This document shows, piece after piece, positions 46,879 through 59,123 of a stretch of 64,000 bases of DNA (its first letter is position 1; each line of letters starts with the position of its first letter). This stretch comes from Cryptomeria japonica (taxonomy: Eukaryota > Streptophyta > Pinopsida > Cupressales > Cupressaceae): assembly GCF_030272615.1 (NCBI RefSeq), contig NC_081413.1:602206709-602270708 (forward strand). Reading direction: 5' to 3'. The notes under the pieces are model-generated. The model saw nothing but the letters and a program-made list of their open reading frames with translations, was not told where the DNA came from and ran no database searches. A program made the position numbers and the translations under genes.

Positions 46879-48293
46879 TGTTGGCATTTGCATGAAGATT
46901 GCATTAATGATTTGTTATGTTGTCATTGATGTCAATTAACCAGTAATGATATTGTTGTAATGATGTTTTGTAACCAGTAGGAAGAGATAAGTGAAAGGAA
47001 ACTGTAACCGGTAGGTAAGTTTGTGGAGTGAACCAGTATTGCTTATTATTGGAGAGTTGAACCGGTAAAACCTACCTATTATTTTGATAAACCCTAACCG
47101 ATTAAGTTTGGTGAATTGGTTATATTAGTCTATGATTTGATAATGAGCAGTAATGATTATGATGCATATTGTATGAAGAGAGTTTCAAAAAGTTTTTGGC
47201 GCATTGAGTTAATATTTTTGTCTAGGGAATGAGAAAGTATATTGCATGTAATGCAAAGAGCATGATGAGTTACTAAGTTCGATGAAGTGATGATCAAGGA
47301 GTGGTTGAGGCTTTCTTGAATGATGTGTAGAGATTGTTATGTAATCCAATGGTCATACCTGAACCAACTTGTTTGTAATCTCTATGAGAATTAGGTTTTT
47401 GTTGTGTAACCGACCTAATTGATTTGTTTATAAGGTCGATGAGTTGTTTTAGTTTATGTGTTGGGAAAGTTGAATTGAGTGTATGGTTTCCGAAAAAGAT
47501 GAAGTATCTGCAGTTTGAGTAAAAGCAGATAGGAGCATGAAAAGGATTTGAACAAGCAAGTGAAGTGCTATTCAAACAGATCAGCAAACTCCTATTTTTT
47601 TCTAACAATTACAACAATTAAATCCCCTAACCGGGTAAGCTCTAACAAGCTTGGTGTTATTCAAATCCTTTAACCAGGTGATCCATTAGCTTGGATTCTA
47701 AATCCTTTACAAAGGTTACTCCTCATAGGCTATTGCTTTTAACAAGGCATTATATTCAATCCCTTAACCGGGTGGTCCCTAACAGGATTTGTTCTTAACA
47801 TGACTTTTTATAAAAGCTTTAATAGGCTTGGCTCCTAACAGGGTGAACTTCAGAAGAGTTCAAATAGTTTTCTTGTGAGTCTCATCTCACCATGGTCTTT
47901 CCCATTTGGTTTTCCACGTCAAAAAGATATTGTGTCAAGTGGTGAATGTTTTTGTGGTTATTTTTCTATGGTTGAATTGCTTAACTACTTATTTCACTTT
48001 GATAAGTCATGATAACCGACAACAATATGAAATGAGGTTTTTCTTATGTCAGTAAAAGTATTTGGATGTTTATGAAGTTTTAGGTTGTTTACTGTTGTCT
48101 TTTGTAACAGTCAACTGGTTTATCTTGACAGTTTTACTCTGATAGAGATATTGCATTGATAGTTCTAAGTTTACTTGAGAGGTTATTTCTGAGATTGGTG
48201 AAGCTAATATCAGTTTTTCTATCTACTGATTCACCCCCCCTCTCAGTAGTTGATCAGATCCTTGTTATTTCATCATACCATCAATTGGTATCA
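46879..48293 (+). repeat. 5' LTR of copia E
   Basis: 1,415 bp. It has TTGTCATTGATGTCAATTAA near the start, a series of AACCGGG/TCCTAACAAG phrases at 47620-47840, the CCATGGTCTTTCCCATTTGG block at about 47890, and GATTCACCCCCCCTCTCAG near the end (about 48228). Confidence 0.9.
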
Positions 48294-48353
48294 GATCATC
48301 TGAGGTCCTCTAAGGTCTAAGCCTAACAGCTTGAGGTAAATATCTTGTAAAAC

Positions 48354-51300
48354 ATGATGAAGAAGGAAGGTCCAAAGTTTAATAGAGAGAACTATAGAAT
48401 ATGGAGTGATAGAATGAAAATTTATATCAAGAGTCTTGGAAATCAATACTGGGAACATGTTAATACTCAATATGTTGCACCTAGTGGGACTATGACTAAT
48501 GATCAGAAGAAAGAGAAACAAGAAAATAATCAAGCACTAGAGGGTCTTATCAGTTCTTTGTCTGATGCAGAATATGTTGAAGTCCATGGTCTGGAGACTG
48601 CATATGAGGTATGGAAGAAACTTGAAGAGATTTATAGCAGTGATGAACATGTGAAGATTTCCAAGGAAGAGAGTCTAATAGGGAAGTTTGATGACATGCA
48701 GATGGCTGAAGGTTAGAATATCCAACAGTATGGTCAAAGGATAAAAGAGATAGTTGGTGAGATCAATAGTGCTGGTGGTAAAATGGATGATGCCACAGTG
48801 ATTAGTAAGGTGTTGATAAACCTTCTACTGGTCTATGTTATCTGAGTTGCAGCCATTCAGGAGCTAAAATCTATTGACAAAACTAAGGTAACCCTTGACT
48901 CCATCATTGGTAAGCTTACTGCTTTTGAATTAAATGGTTATGATGGTAGTGTTCAGAAATTTGAATTGGCATTTAGAGCTTCTATTTCTAACCTATCTAT
49001 GAGGAAAATTAGAGATGTTAGTCACTCTCATGAATCTAGATCTAGCATAGAATTGATGATGAAGACATTTTAGTTGAGCTTGAAGCATTGTTGGCCAAGC
49101 GGTTGCCCAGAGGTGTCGGTAAATATAGAGGGTAAATTACCTTTGAAATGTTTTGCATCCAACAAGATTGGACACATAGCTGCTAACTATCCTGATGGTG
49201 ATAATGAGTACAAGTGAGACAAGTTCAAGAAGTACAAGGGAAAAAGAAAAATAGACTGTTTTATTGTAGTTGATGGTGGTATCACTGATGAGGAATCTAA
49301 TGGTGATGCTAAAGAAGACATTGTGTTTGTAGCCATTAAAGAGGAGACATCTAATGAGAAAGATTGAGTTTCTTGCATGGATAAATCTGATGATTGGATC
49401 ATTGATAGTGGTTGTTCACATCACATGATCGGTGACCAGAGAAAATTTCTTTCTTTGAAGGAATTTGATGGCGGAGTTGTAAGATTTGGTAATGACTCAC
49501 CCTACATGGTTAAAGGTAAGGGAGCTATTTTTCTTAATGGAAAGAGTAGTGCAGATGATGTCTACTGGGTTGAAGGTCTAAAACACAATCTTTTGAGTGT
49601 TTCCCAACTCAATGACAAAGGATACCCATTGGAGTTTAAAAATGGTATGTGCAAAATATATGAGAGAAAAGGTGAAATGATTGCAACCGGCAAGAAGAAT
49701 AAAGGTAACTTGTTTCACCTTAATCCTAAAATCAACAACTATTTAATTGCTAAAATAGATGATAGTTGGCTTTGGCATAGGAGATTTTGTCATATAATTT
49801 TTTATAACATTGCTAAAGTGAGTAAGTCCAATTCAGTGAGAGGTTTTCCTCAGTTGGACAAACCGGTTAATGATCTATGTAAGGAATGTCAATTGGGAAA
49901 GATGACATCCTCAACTTTCAAGAGAAAATATTTTTCAGCGGAGCATCTGTTAGATTTGGTTCATACAGACCTATGTGGACCAATAAGGACTAAAAGTATT
50001 CAAGGTGATAGCTATTTCATGATCTTCACTGATGATTTCTCAAGGATTATGTGGGCCACATTCTTGAAAGATAAAATAGAGGCATTTAGTAAGTTCAAGG
50101 CATTCAGGGCCTTTGCTAAAAAGGAGAGTGGAAAGAAGATAACATGAATGAGGACTGATCAAGGCAGAGAATTCACTTCTGAAGAATTCACTAGATATTG
50201 TGAAGAGAATGGTATCAAACGACATCTTTCTGCACTAAGGACACCAAAACAGAATGGTATTGCAGAGAGAAACAACATGTCAGTTGTTAAAGCTGCTAGG
50301 ATGATGTTGATTCAAGGAGGTGTAGCAAAGAATTTCTGGAGAGAAGTTGTCAACACAATTGTGTACACAATGAATTGACTTTTGGTAAAAAGAGGTAAGG
50401 TCAAGACCCCTTATGAATACGGGTATGGTAGATCACTTAATGTTAGTTATTTCAAGATATTTGGAAGAAAATGTTTTAAGAGAGGTGACTATATTATCAA
50501 GTTTGAGGCTAAAAGCGATGAAGGTATATTTTTTGGTTATTCCACTTACAGTAAGGCCTACAAAGTTTATAACAACCAGACATAGAGAATCATTGAGAGT
50601 GTTGATGTTTGAGTGGATGAGTATCCTGAAGTCTCAGGGGAAACCAGTGTGGAGAAAAAGGATGAAGATCCTTGCATTTTGTTTTTGGAACCAGAACCTG
50701 TGAAACCTGAAATCGGTAAAGCAAATACTGATGTACTAGTTCAACCGGAACAGGTAGATTCAGAAGAAGAGGATAATAATTAAGAAAATGAACCTAAAGA
50801 TAACGATCATGTTATTCTGAGGTATGTGAGACTCAATCACAATCTTGAACAGATTATTGGAGATAAGGATGCTGGAGTGCTAACCAGAAGAAGAATCAAA
50901 GAAAATTCTTGCATGATCTTCACTATTGAGCCTAGAACTGCTAAGGAAGCATTTGGTGATGATTATTGGGTTAAAGCTACGGAGGAGGAGCTTGAAAAAA
51001 TTGAGAAGAACAACACATGGACCCTAGTACCCCGACCAGTAAATAATAATGTCATAGGTACTAAGTGGGTTTTCGGGAACAAGTTGAATGAAGGTGACAT
51101 TGTAGTTCACAACAAAGCTAGATTGGTTTGCAAAGGTTATGCACAAGAAGAAGGAGAAGATTATTAAGAGAATTTTGCACCAGTGGATAGATTGGAAGGT
51201 GTCAGAACCTTACTAGATTTGGTAGCTCATAAGGGATCCAAAGTATATCAAATGGATGTGAAGTCAATATTTTTGAATGGAATACTAGAAGAAGAAGTAT

Positions 51301-52411
51301 ACATTGAGTAGCCAGATGGTTATGCTTTGACTGATGAAAAGGACATGGTATGTAGGTTTCACAAAACACTATATGGATTAAAGAGAGCACCAAGAAAATG
51401 GTATGAAAGGCTTCATTCACACCTGATGAAGATAGGCTTTCAGAGAACCAGTGAGGATAGTAACATATATCTCAAATCTGAAGGAGATAAGATACTGGTT
51501 AGTGAAGTGTTTGTAGATGATATCATATTTGGAGGAAATGATGACATGAGAAATGACTTTGCAAATGGAATTAAAAGTGAGTTTGAAATGTCTCTAGTTG
51601 GAGAGATAAAAAATTTCATTGGTTTGCAAATACAATAAATAAAGAGTGGTATTTTCATCACATAGTCTAAGTATGTGAAGGAGGTATTAAAGACATTTGG
51701 TATGAGTGACTGTAAACCAGTTGAGACACCAATGGTTATAGGTTGTAAATTATCGAAGGAAGATGAGGCCACATCTGTTGATGGGAAGGAGTACAGGTCA
51801 ATTATTGGAAAATTGCACTATGTTGTTCACAACAGGCCGGATATAGCTCATGCAGTTGGTCTAGTTGCTATATTTTAGAAGAATCCAAAGGAAACACATT
51901 TGATAGCAACCAAAAGGATTTTCAGATATTTGAAAGGTATTGTTTACTATGGATTATGGTATCCATATGAAGGGAACTTTGACTTGAAGGTGTACATAGA
52001 TGCAGATTGGGCAGGTAATGTTGATGACTAGAAAAGTACAACTAGTGGAGCATTCTTTCTTGGAGGAAGACTTATTTCATGGAGTATAAAAAATCAGAGT
52101 TGTATTTCACAGTCTACTGCTGAAGCTGAGTACGTTGTTGCTTATATGAATTGTACCCAAACTATCTAGATGAGACATATTTTGGAAGGTTTTAAGATGA
52201 TGTTTAAAGAACTTATAAAGATCTTATGTGACAGTGTCATAAATATTTCAAAGAACCCTATCTTGCATGCACAAACCAAGCGCATTGAATTGAAGTATCA
52301 TTTCTTGAAGGAAAAAGTGCAAAGAAAGATATCTTTACTAAACCATTGCCTAAGACTACTTTTGAGTATCTTAGAATTCAACTAGGGGTTGTACCCCTTC
52401 ATGAGGTAAAT
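48354..52411 (+). pseudogene. Copia E gag-pol polyprotein, mostly one frame with in-frame stops
   Basis: Nearly all pieces lie in frame 3, so decay is mainly by stop codons. Gag runs from 48354 (MMKKEGPKFNRENYRIWSDR) with a TAG at 48714, and a frameshifted stretch around 49070-49130. The knuckle CFASNKIGHIAANY has lost two Cys. Protease has DDWIIDSGCSHHM (49389), and the pre-integrase part has WLWHRRFCH. Integrase has VHTDLCGP and FTDDFSR, a TGA at 50145, then MRTDQGREFTSEEF and NGIAERNN. RT has KWVFGNKLNEGDIVVHNKAR and FVDD (about 51519). RNase H has YIDADWAGNVDD, a stop, then KSTTSGAFF and STAEAEYVV, and the end is frameshifted after 52320. Stops include 48714, 50145, 50376 and 51164. Several need only a C-to-T or G-to-A change. 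Confidence 0.88.
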
Positions 52412-52737
52412 TGACCATGATGTAGATTACATCAGTCCTAGACCTACTTGTAGAATTTTATAATAGGATTGATGTAGAAGTGGAGTTATTCCATAGGGGG
52501 AGCATCAAGTTGCAGGTTGTTGATACTGAATAGTGAAGTTTTACTTTTCATGTTCTACTTTCAATTTGGTATTGTTGTCAAAGGGAGAGAAGAACTATGT
52601 GATTATGGAGATAAGAAGTAGTGACAAGCTGAAGACAAGGAGAGTACATGGTAAAATATAAACCAGGATTCTCATTCACAATCACAATAGTCAATGGTAT
52701 TGATATTTGTATTGCCATCAATGCCATAGGGGGAGAT

Positions 52738-53607
52738 TGTTGGCATTTGCATGAAGATTGCATTAATGATTTGTTATGTTGTCATTGATGTCAATTAACT
52801 GGCAATGATATTGTTGTAATGATGTTTTGTAACTGGTAGGAAGAGCTAAGTGAAAGGAAACTATAACCGGTAGGTAGGTTTGTGGAGTGAACCAGAATTG
52901 CTAAGTATTGGAGAGTTGAAATGGTAAACCCTACCTGTTATTTTGATAAACCCTAACCGATTAAGTTTGGTGAATTGGTTATATTGGTCTATGATCTAAT
53001 AATGAGTGGTAATGATTATGAAATGTATGCATATTGTATGAAGAGAGTTTCAAAGAGTTTTTGGCTTGTTGAGTTAATTATTTTGTCTAGGGAATGAGCA
53101 AGTATATTGCATGTAAAGCAAAACACATGATGAGTTACTAAGTTTGATGAAGTGGTGATCAAGGAGCGGTCGAGGATTTCTTGAATGATGTGTAGAGATT
53201 TTTATGTAATCCAACGGTCATACCTGAAACAACTTGTTTGTAATCTCTATGATAATTAGGTTTTTGTTGTGTTACAGACCTTTTAATTTTTTTATAAGGT
53301 CGATGAGTTGTTTTAGTTTATGTGTTGGCAAAGTTGAATTAAGTGTGTGGTTGTCAAACTAGATGAAGTAACTAGTGTTTATATAGAGGAAGATAGGACC
53401 ATGAAAAGGATCTGAACAAGCAAGTGAAGTGGTATTCAAATAGATCAACAAACTCCTATTGATTTCTAACAATTACAAAAATTAAATCCCCTAACTAGGT
53501 AAGCTCTAACAAGCTTGGTGTTATTAAAATCCTTTAACTAGGTGATCAATTAGCTTGGATTCTAAATCCTTTACAAAGGTTACTCCTCATAGGGTATTGC
53601 TTCTAAC
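52738..53607 (+). repeat. 3' LTR of copia E, first segment
   Basis: It matches 46879 onward (TGTTGGCATTTGCATGAAG, GTGAATTGGTTATATTGGTC) up to ATTGCTTCTAAC, where the solo LTR is inserted. Together with 54827-55377 it gives about 1,420 bp, the length of the 5' copy. Confidence 0.88.
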
Positions 53608-54821
53608 TATTGGCAATATGGAGGAATTGATTATGTGTTGCATTGATGTTTTGTCATTGATGTCAACACTAGTTGTTATGGTTGGTTACCGACAGAAGGG
53701 ACTTTCTGTTGGACACTTTCGGCATGTTTGGATCAATGGAGTATGTTTGGTTTTATGTGTTACATGTTCTTAGAGTATGTTTTGGTTAGTTGGTATTGAC
53801 TTGGTGATCGGATGCTATCATAAATTCTAGTAAGCCTATACTGGTAAGGGTTTAAGGTTTTGCTGGCAGAGCTTTTACTGAGTATCTTTGATAGGATGCA
53901 TAAGTGGTATTGGTGTGGCTTCTAGATGGGAATCAGGATGTATAACGTGATCCTTGATTGTGCCTAGATTGATTGGAGACATCGCTTTGGCGTGGTGGAC
54001 CCATAATAAGTTCGGTACCTATCTAGGTTATGGATGGGTATCATGTTAACGTGTTCTTTACATGTTATTGGGATGATTTATGGATTGGTTAATGTTGTTT
54101 TGGTCTAAAGCTGACATGGCATATCATTGTATTTTATGGATGTATGTAATGATCTTATTGTAATATCTTTGTAGGTGGTTGACCTAATTGGTTTAGGCCT
54201 TAGGGTTGGTATAAATTGATGTAAGATCTCATTGTAGATCGTGGCAATGGAATGAAATGTGTGAATAATGTAATATCATTTAGGTAGGGGATTTATTCAA
54301 TCATTGAAGATCGAATTGGGTTCATGTAAGAGGTCAAAGGCCTCCGATATTGAGCTTAATCAGGAATGGTAGATTTTATCTCTGTTAGTTCATTATTTTG
54401 GATCATTTTCCAATTATCTTTAGGTGGTTATAACCTCTATGTAGTCAGTGAGACTCTTTTGTAATGAGCGGTACGCTCTAGGCAGTATGCCTTCCTGCAT
54501 GTGCAGGCCCCTCATTGTATCAGATACTTTCTGTAGAAGTATCATCTGACTGTGGGTAGGCTTTCCACCATGTTTTTTCCTTTACTAGGATTTCTACATA
54601 CAAATCATGGTGTTATGTGGTATGGTTGCATTGTGTTGATTATCTGTTTCATTCTTAAGTTTTATTTCTTACCGATATCTATTTCTACCAGTATCTGTTT
54701 TTGCTATTCCAGTATTCAATGTTTATGTGCTCCGGTTAAAGGTTGTAAAGTGATTTGATTGATATAATCTATTGACAACTGATTCACCCCCCCTCTCAAT
54801 TGTCCACCGATTATCCTAACA
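53608..54821 (+). mobile_element. Solo LTR inserted in copia E 3' LTR
   Basis: 1,214 bp with ends TATTGGCAATATGG (consensus TGTTGG, one change) and ATTATCCTAACA, flanked by CTAAC (53603-53607) and ATAAC (54822-54826), a 5 bp duplication with one change. It has no interior, so it was left by recombination between two LTRs. It carries TTGTCATTGATGTCAACACT near the start and GATTCACCCCCCCTCTCAAT near the end, plus a GCTCTAGGCAGTATGCCTTC block shared with element F. Confidence 0.85.
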
Positions 54822-54826
54822 ATAAC

Positions 54827-55377
54827 AAGGCATTATAGTCAATCCCTTAACCAGGTGGTCCCTAACAGAATCTGTTCTTAACAAGACTTTTTGTAAAAGC
54901 TTTAATAGGCTTGGCTCCTAACAAGGTAAACTTCAGAAGATTCCAGATAGTTATCTTGTGAGTCTCATCTCACCGTGGTTTTTCCCATTTTGGTTTCCAC
55001 GTCAAAAAAATATTGTGTCAAGTGGTGAATTTTTTTGTGGTTATGTTTCTATGGTTGAATTGCTTAACTACTTATTTCACTTTGATAAGTCATGATAATC
55101 GATAACAATATGAAATGAGGTTTTTCGTATGTCAGTAAAAGTATTTGGATGTTTATGAAGTTTCAAGTTGTTTATTGTTATCTGTTGTAATAGTCAACTA
55201 GTTTACTTTGACAGTTTTACTCTGACAGAGATATTGCATTGATAGTTCTAAGTTTACTTAAGAGGTTATTTCTGAGATTGGTGAAGTTAATATTAGCTTT
55301 TCTATCTATTTATTCACCCCCCCCTCTCAGTAGTTGACCGGATCCTTTTTCTTTCATCATACCATCACTGATGTGGT
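54827..55377 (+). repeat. 3' LTR of copia E, second segment
   Basis: It continues the 5' LTR sequence from AAGGCATTATA (matching about 47750) to CATACCATCA. It has a TTCACCCCCCCCTCTCAG block at about 55313. Confidence 0.88.
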
Positions 55378-57305
55378 GTCCTAGGAGTAAATAATTGTCT
55401 CTTAACTCCATGCTCTTCACATTGTGCATTAAACTCACCGGAAGTGAATTCTCCACCTTTATTAGATCTTAAACATTTCAGTTTCAATCCAGTCTCAATT
55501 TCAACTCTAGCCTTGAAAATCTTGAACTTCTCCAATGCTTCAAAATTCTCCCTTAAGAAGGTAACCCACATCATTCTTGAATAATCATCAATCAATAACA
55601 TAAAATACCTTTCACCCTACAAGCTTCTTACTCTAAAAGGACTACACAGATTAGTATGCACAAGATCCAACAATCCATGAGAATTATACTATTTTCTCTT
55701 ATAAGAAACTCTTGTTTGCTTCCCTAATTGGTATTCCTTACATACCAGATTAGAAGGCTTTATTAACTTTGGTAGATCTCTCACTGTTTGGGTAGAACTT
55801 ATCTTAACCATGCAAGAAAAATTTACATGACATATTCTTCTATGCCATAACCAACTTTCATCAATCTATTCAATCAAACAACTTTTACCACTAGCATTCA
55901 AGTGAAATATATTACCTTTAGTCTTTTTACCTGATGCAATCTCAGTTCTGGAGCTACTCAAGATCTCACATTTTCCATTCTTGAATTGCAAGTTATATCC
56001 CTTATCAACCATCTGACCAACACTAAAAATATTATTCTTTAAAAATTCAACACACAACACATCATAAGTATTGTGCTTACCATCAAGAGAAATAGAACCT
56101 CTACCATGGATTACACAAGCTTTGTTATCACTAAATCTTACTATACCACCATCATAATTTTCCAAATTTACAAATTTATTCTTATCACCTATCATATGAT
56201 GAGAGAAACCACTATCAATTACCCATTCATCTTTCTCCTCAACTATAAACACTAAATATTTCTCCTCATTAATTTATCTTGTAGAATCTGTAGTTACAAG
56301 ATCATCTTCCTTGATAGAAATGAAAACAAATTCATCTCCTGAATTCCCCTTATTTGACGTATCATATATCACGCCTTCATCGGCAGCGTAATAACACTTC
56401 TTCTGATATTTAGGATTATATGACTTAAACAACTTCTTATAATTTCTCTCTTTCTTGACACCTTGATGCAAAATGTCCTATCTTATTACATGAAAAGCAT
56501 TTAAGAGGTAACTGACCTTCATACTTACTGGCACCTTTAGGAAATATTCTAGCTATAAGTGCTTCAAGCTCCTCAAGCTCTCTTTCTTCATCTTCCATCT
56601 CTTTCATCTCTTTCTCATATCTAAATACTCTTGTAGAACTTTCTCCCAGATCATATCTCTTCTTCCAAATAAATAGTAGCTTTGAATACAGATTCAATCT
56701 TAGGAAGAGAGTATCCAAACTCACTTAGCTCAAAAGCAACAAGCTTACCAATCAACTTGTCTCTTGTCACATTTTGGATCTCATCAATAACAACAACTTT
56801 ATGTTTGTAAGTAGGAGGCAATAATCTCAATACTTTAGCAACAATCTCAGATTCTTCTAATACTCCATCGACACATCTGATTCCACACACAAGCTCATTC
56901 ATTGTCTACATAAAGGAAGTAATGTTTTCATCTTCACTCATTTTTCAGATTCTCATATTTACCCTTCAAGCTCTGTAACTTAGCAATCTTCACATGACTA
57001 TCACATTCATACAAGGTCTCCAACTTTATCTAGATCTCATGATTGGTCTCTAAGTTCATCATATTATTCATCTCAGAATCTAACAAGGCACTCAAAAATA
57101 CTTCCTTAGCTCTATTATTGTATTTTGCATCCTTTATCTCATCTGGAGTAGTAGGACCATTCTGAGGAACATTACATACATTCTTAGTAATCTTCCAGTA
57201 CTATTCTCCAATGCATCTCAAATGACATTGCATCTGGCTTTTCCAGAGAGTGTAGTTTGTTCCATCAAATCTTGGTATATTTTTCTTGAAAGAAAAGGTT
57301 GACAT
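55378..57305 (-). pseudogene. Copia D polyprotein, 5' part: gag, protease, start of integrase
   Basis: Read from right to left. Gag starts at 57305 (MSTFSFKKNIPRFDGTNYTL) and has stops at several positions (for example GE-YWKITK, NHEI-IKLE) and a frameshift near 56930. MNELVCGIRCVDGVLEESE continues at 56902. The knuckle CFSCNKIGHFASRC is intact (about 56510). Protease is WVIDSGFSHHMIGD with DSG intact (about 56225). The pre-integrase part is WLWHRRICHVNFS, with the zinc site partly lost (CKEYQLGK). Integrase has FMLLIDDYSRMMWVTF and LRSNKGGEFTSGEF, ending HGVKRQLFTPRTPHQ at 55378, where copia E is inserted. Confidence 0.87.
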
Positions 57306-57361
57306 CTCAGATCTCCTCAAGTGGTCAAGCTTCTTCTAGAGGATCTAGCTCCAATACCAAT

Positions 57362-58687
57362 TGTTGGCAACAATGCAGCAAACTGAGAGCGGGGTGAATA
57401 ATTTTGCACAAAAACTTACTCCAACTTAAACCATAAATCAGATCTAATAATTAGCAGTTATAGTATGAAAAAATACCACATGAATAACACACATAACACC
57501 AATATTTTTGGTGTGGAAATCCTAGTTAAGGGAAAAACCACGATGGAAACCTATCCACAATGATATAAAACCCTGTTAGGAGTAAATGTAAATATTACAA
57601 TGGGAATGCACATGCATTCAGGCACACTGCTCAAATAAGAAACCCAGAAAGGCTACAACGTTTAGGTAAGGCTCGCTGCCTTAAGTCTCACTAGCTTACA
57701 AAAAAATTGGACTACAATACATATTACATGAACTATGAAAGTAGCATATTCATATGCCTTAGTACAATTTTGGTTAAGCACACAGACTTCTCCTTCACAC
57801 TTTTGAAAGATCAAATCACTTGTTCACACATACAACTTGATCATACATACTCTCAAGGAAAGCACACACTCGCAGACATCCATCTTACATAATCATTATA
57901 TTTATTTATACACCCTCAACCTATATTTCAATGTCAACTAAACCCTTAATACAAATTAAAAAATAATATCCTCACATGCTACAACATTACATGTGGACCA
58001 AAATGGTGTCAGCTAAAAAATAGTCGGGACCTAAATCAATACTACAAACATGCAACACCTCCTACAATTATTCCTCGATAATCTGCAACATGACACAATC
58101 AACAAGATTGTCACATAACATGAAGAACATCGCCAAACAAAGAAAATCTTCAATAAGATACATAATAATCAATGCGGACCACCAATACGCATAGAACATG
58201 ATCTAGAGATATTCACAAGAAACGTGAATTGCACCACACCAATCACAATAACTCGGCTCACTAGAATCATCATCATTTCACTACCAGAGCTCAACAACAT
58301 CAACATAATTGATTGTCAACTTGCAAGATTCCCTTGTGGACCTCTGAATCATGAACCACTTGAATTGAGGATACACGTCAACATCCATAACACATCCCAC
58401 ACATCCGCAACTAAAGATATAGCAATTAAGGAGTATACAAAACACAAAGTAGAATACTAAATAGCATTCTCAATACTGGATCTCATAACTCGATCACAAC
58501 AACATGCAGACCTCTGCAAATGGGAATGAACCATCGACAAATAATATACCAAAATCCCTTTAAACTGCATCAGCTCATCTGCAAAACCAACTCATTTAAT
58601 CAAAATTCAACAATGGAATACATAGAAGAATATGTTGACATCAATGACAACACATCATTCCAACAATCTTCTTAGTAGCATCCAACA
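57362..58687 (-). repeat. 5' LTR of copia D
   Basis: 1,326 bp. On the minus strand it runs from TGTTGGATGCTACTAAG to CATTGTTGCCAACA, with TTGTCATTGATGTCAACATA near the start and a poly-C-containing ATTCACCCCGCTCTCAG near the end. Confidence 0.87.
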
Positions 58688-59123
58688 TGGTGAACCATTA
58701 GGCACATCATTGCCAAGGTTAGGGTTAATCATAAAAGGGGGTTACGATGTTGCAATCAACCATAAATAGTCACAACAAAATTTGAGTCACATCCTTGTAG
58801 CTTGGAGGTAATAGTAGAATGTTAGCCCACAATGCGGCAAGATACTACCATGTGTCATGTAGTGACCCACAAAATTAGAAATATAGAAGAGAACGGAGAT
58901 TCATATGGAGAAGTAATGTCATTAGGAAAGGATTGCGATGAAGAAACCATTCACCATGTGTCACAAAAGTGAAGAAAGTGGTGGCTCATAGGGTTTGATG
59001 ATGTATGTTGATGTCATATCACATTCTTGTAACCCATTGTCATGTGTCCCTGACAATTAATCTCTGATGTGACATACATAAAGACTCAAGGAGATTGTGT
59101 TGACAGTAATGTGATGTGGTGTG
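58688..59123 (+). repeat. 3' LTR of copia C, second segment
   Basis: It is homologous to about 34320-34750 of the 5' LTR (CATAGGGTTTGATGATGTAT, GACTCAAGGAGATTGTGTTG). It is cut by element F where the 5' LTR reads GATGTGGAGCATG. Confidence 0.87.

Larger units (their letters stand above)
46879..55377 (+). mobile_element. Copia element E, plus strand, nested in copia D integrase
   Basis: LTRs 46879-48293 and 52738-55377 (the latter split by a solo LTR), both TGTTGGCATTTGCATG to CATACCATCA. Primer site TTGGTATCAGA (48295-48305), purine tract AGGGGGAGA (52728-52736). Flanks CTATT and CTGAT may be a mutated target duplication. The copia D codons for PRTPHQ and NGVVERKN lie directly on its two sides, which fixes the insertion point in integrase. 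Confidence 0.9.
42519..58687 (-). mobile_element. Copia element D, minus strand, nested in copia C 3' LTR
   Basis: 5' LTR at the right (57362-58687) and 3' LTR at the left (42907-44290, plus the duplicated end from 42519). On the minus strand the primer site TGGTATTGGAGCTAG follows the 5' LTR (plus 57346-57360). The purine tract AAAGGGGGAGAT (plus 44291-44302) precedes the 3' LTR. Its integrase is interrupted by copia E (46879-55377). I see no clean target duplication, probably because of later change at the left end. Confidence 0.88.
33994..59123 (+). mobile_element. Copia element C, outermost host of the nest
   Basis: Plus-strand copia element: 5' LTR 33994-35643, primer site TGGTATCAGAG (35646-35656), polyprotein remnants 35711-41974, several purine tracts, then a 3' LTR beginning at 42224. 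That LTR is broken at 42518 by copia D and resumes at 58688 (GGTTAGGGTTAATCATAAAAGG, matching GGTTAACCACCAAAGGGGG of the 5' LTR). It is broken again at 59123 by element F, and the last ~870 bp of the LTR must lie beyond the window. Several AAAGGGGGAGA-like purine tracts between RNase H and the 3' LTR (42002, 42061, 42127, 42147, 42213) resemble the Sirevirus lineage. Confidence 0.85.

Noticed and set aside
57362-58687. Right LTR of copia D as an independent solo LTR
   Set aside because: A primer site follows it on the minus strand and copia D gag begins directly after, so it is the 5' LTR of that element.
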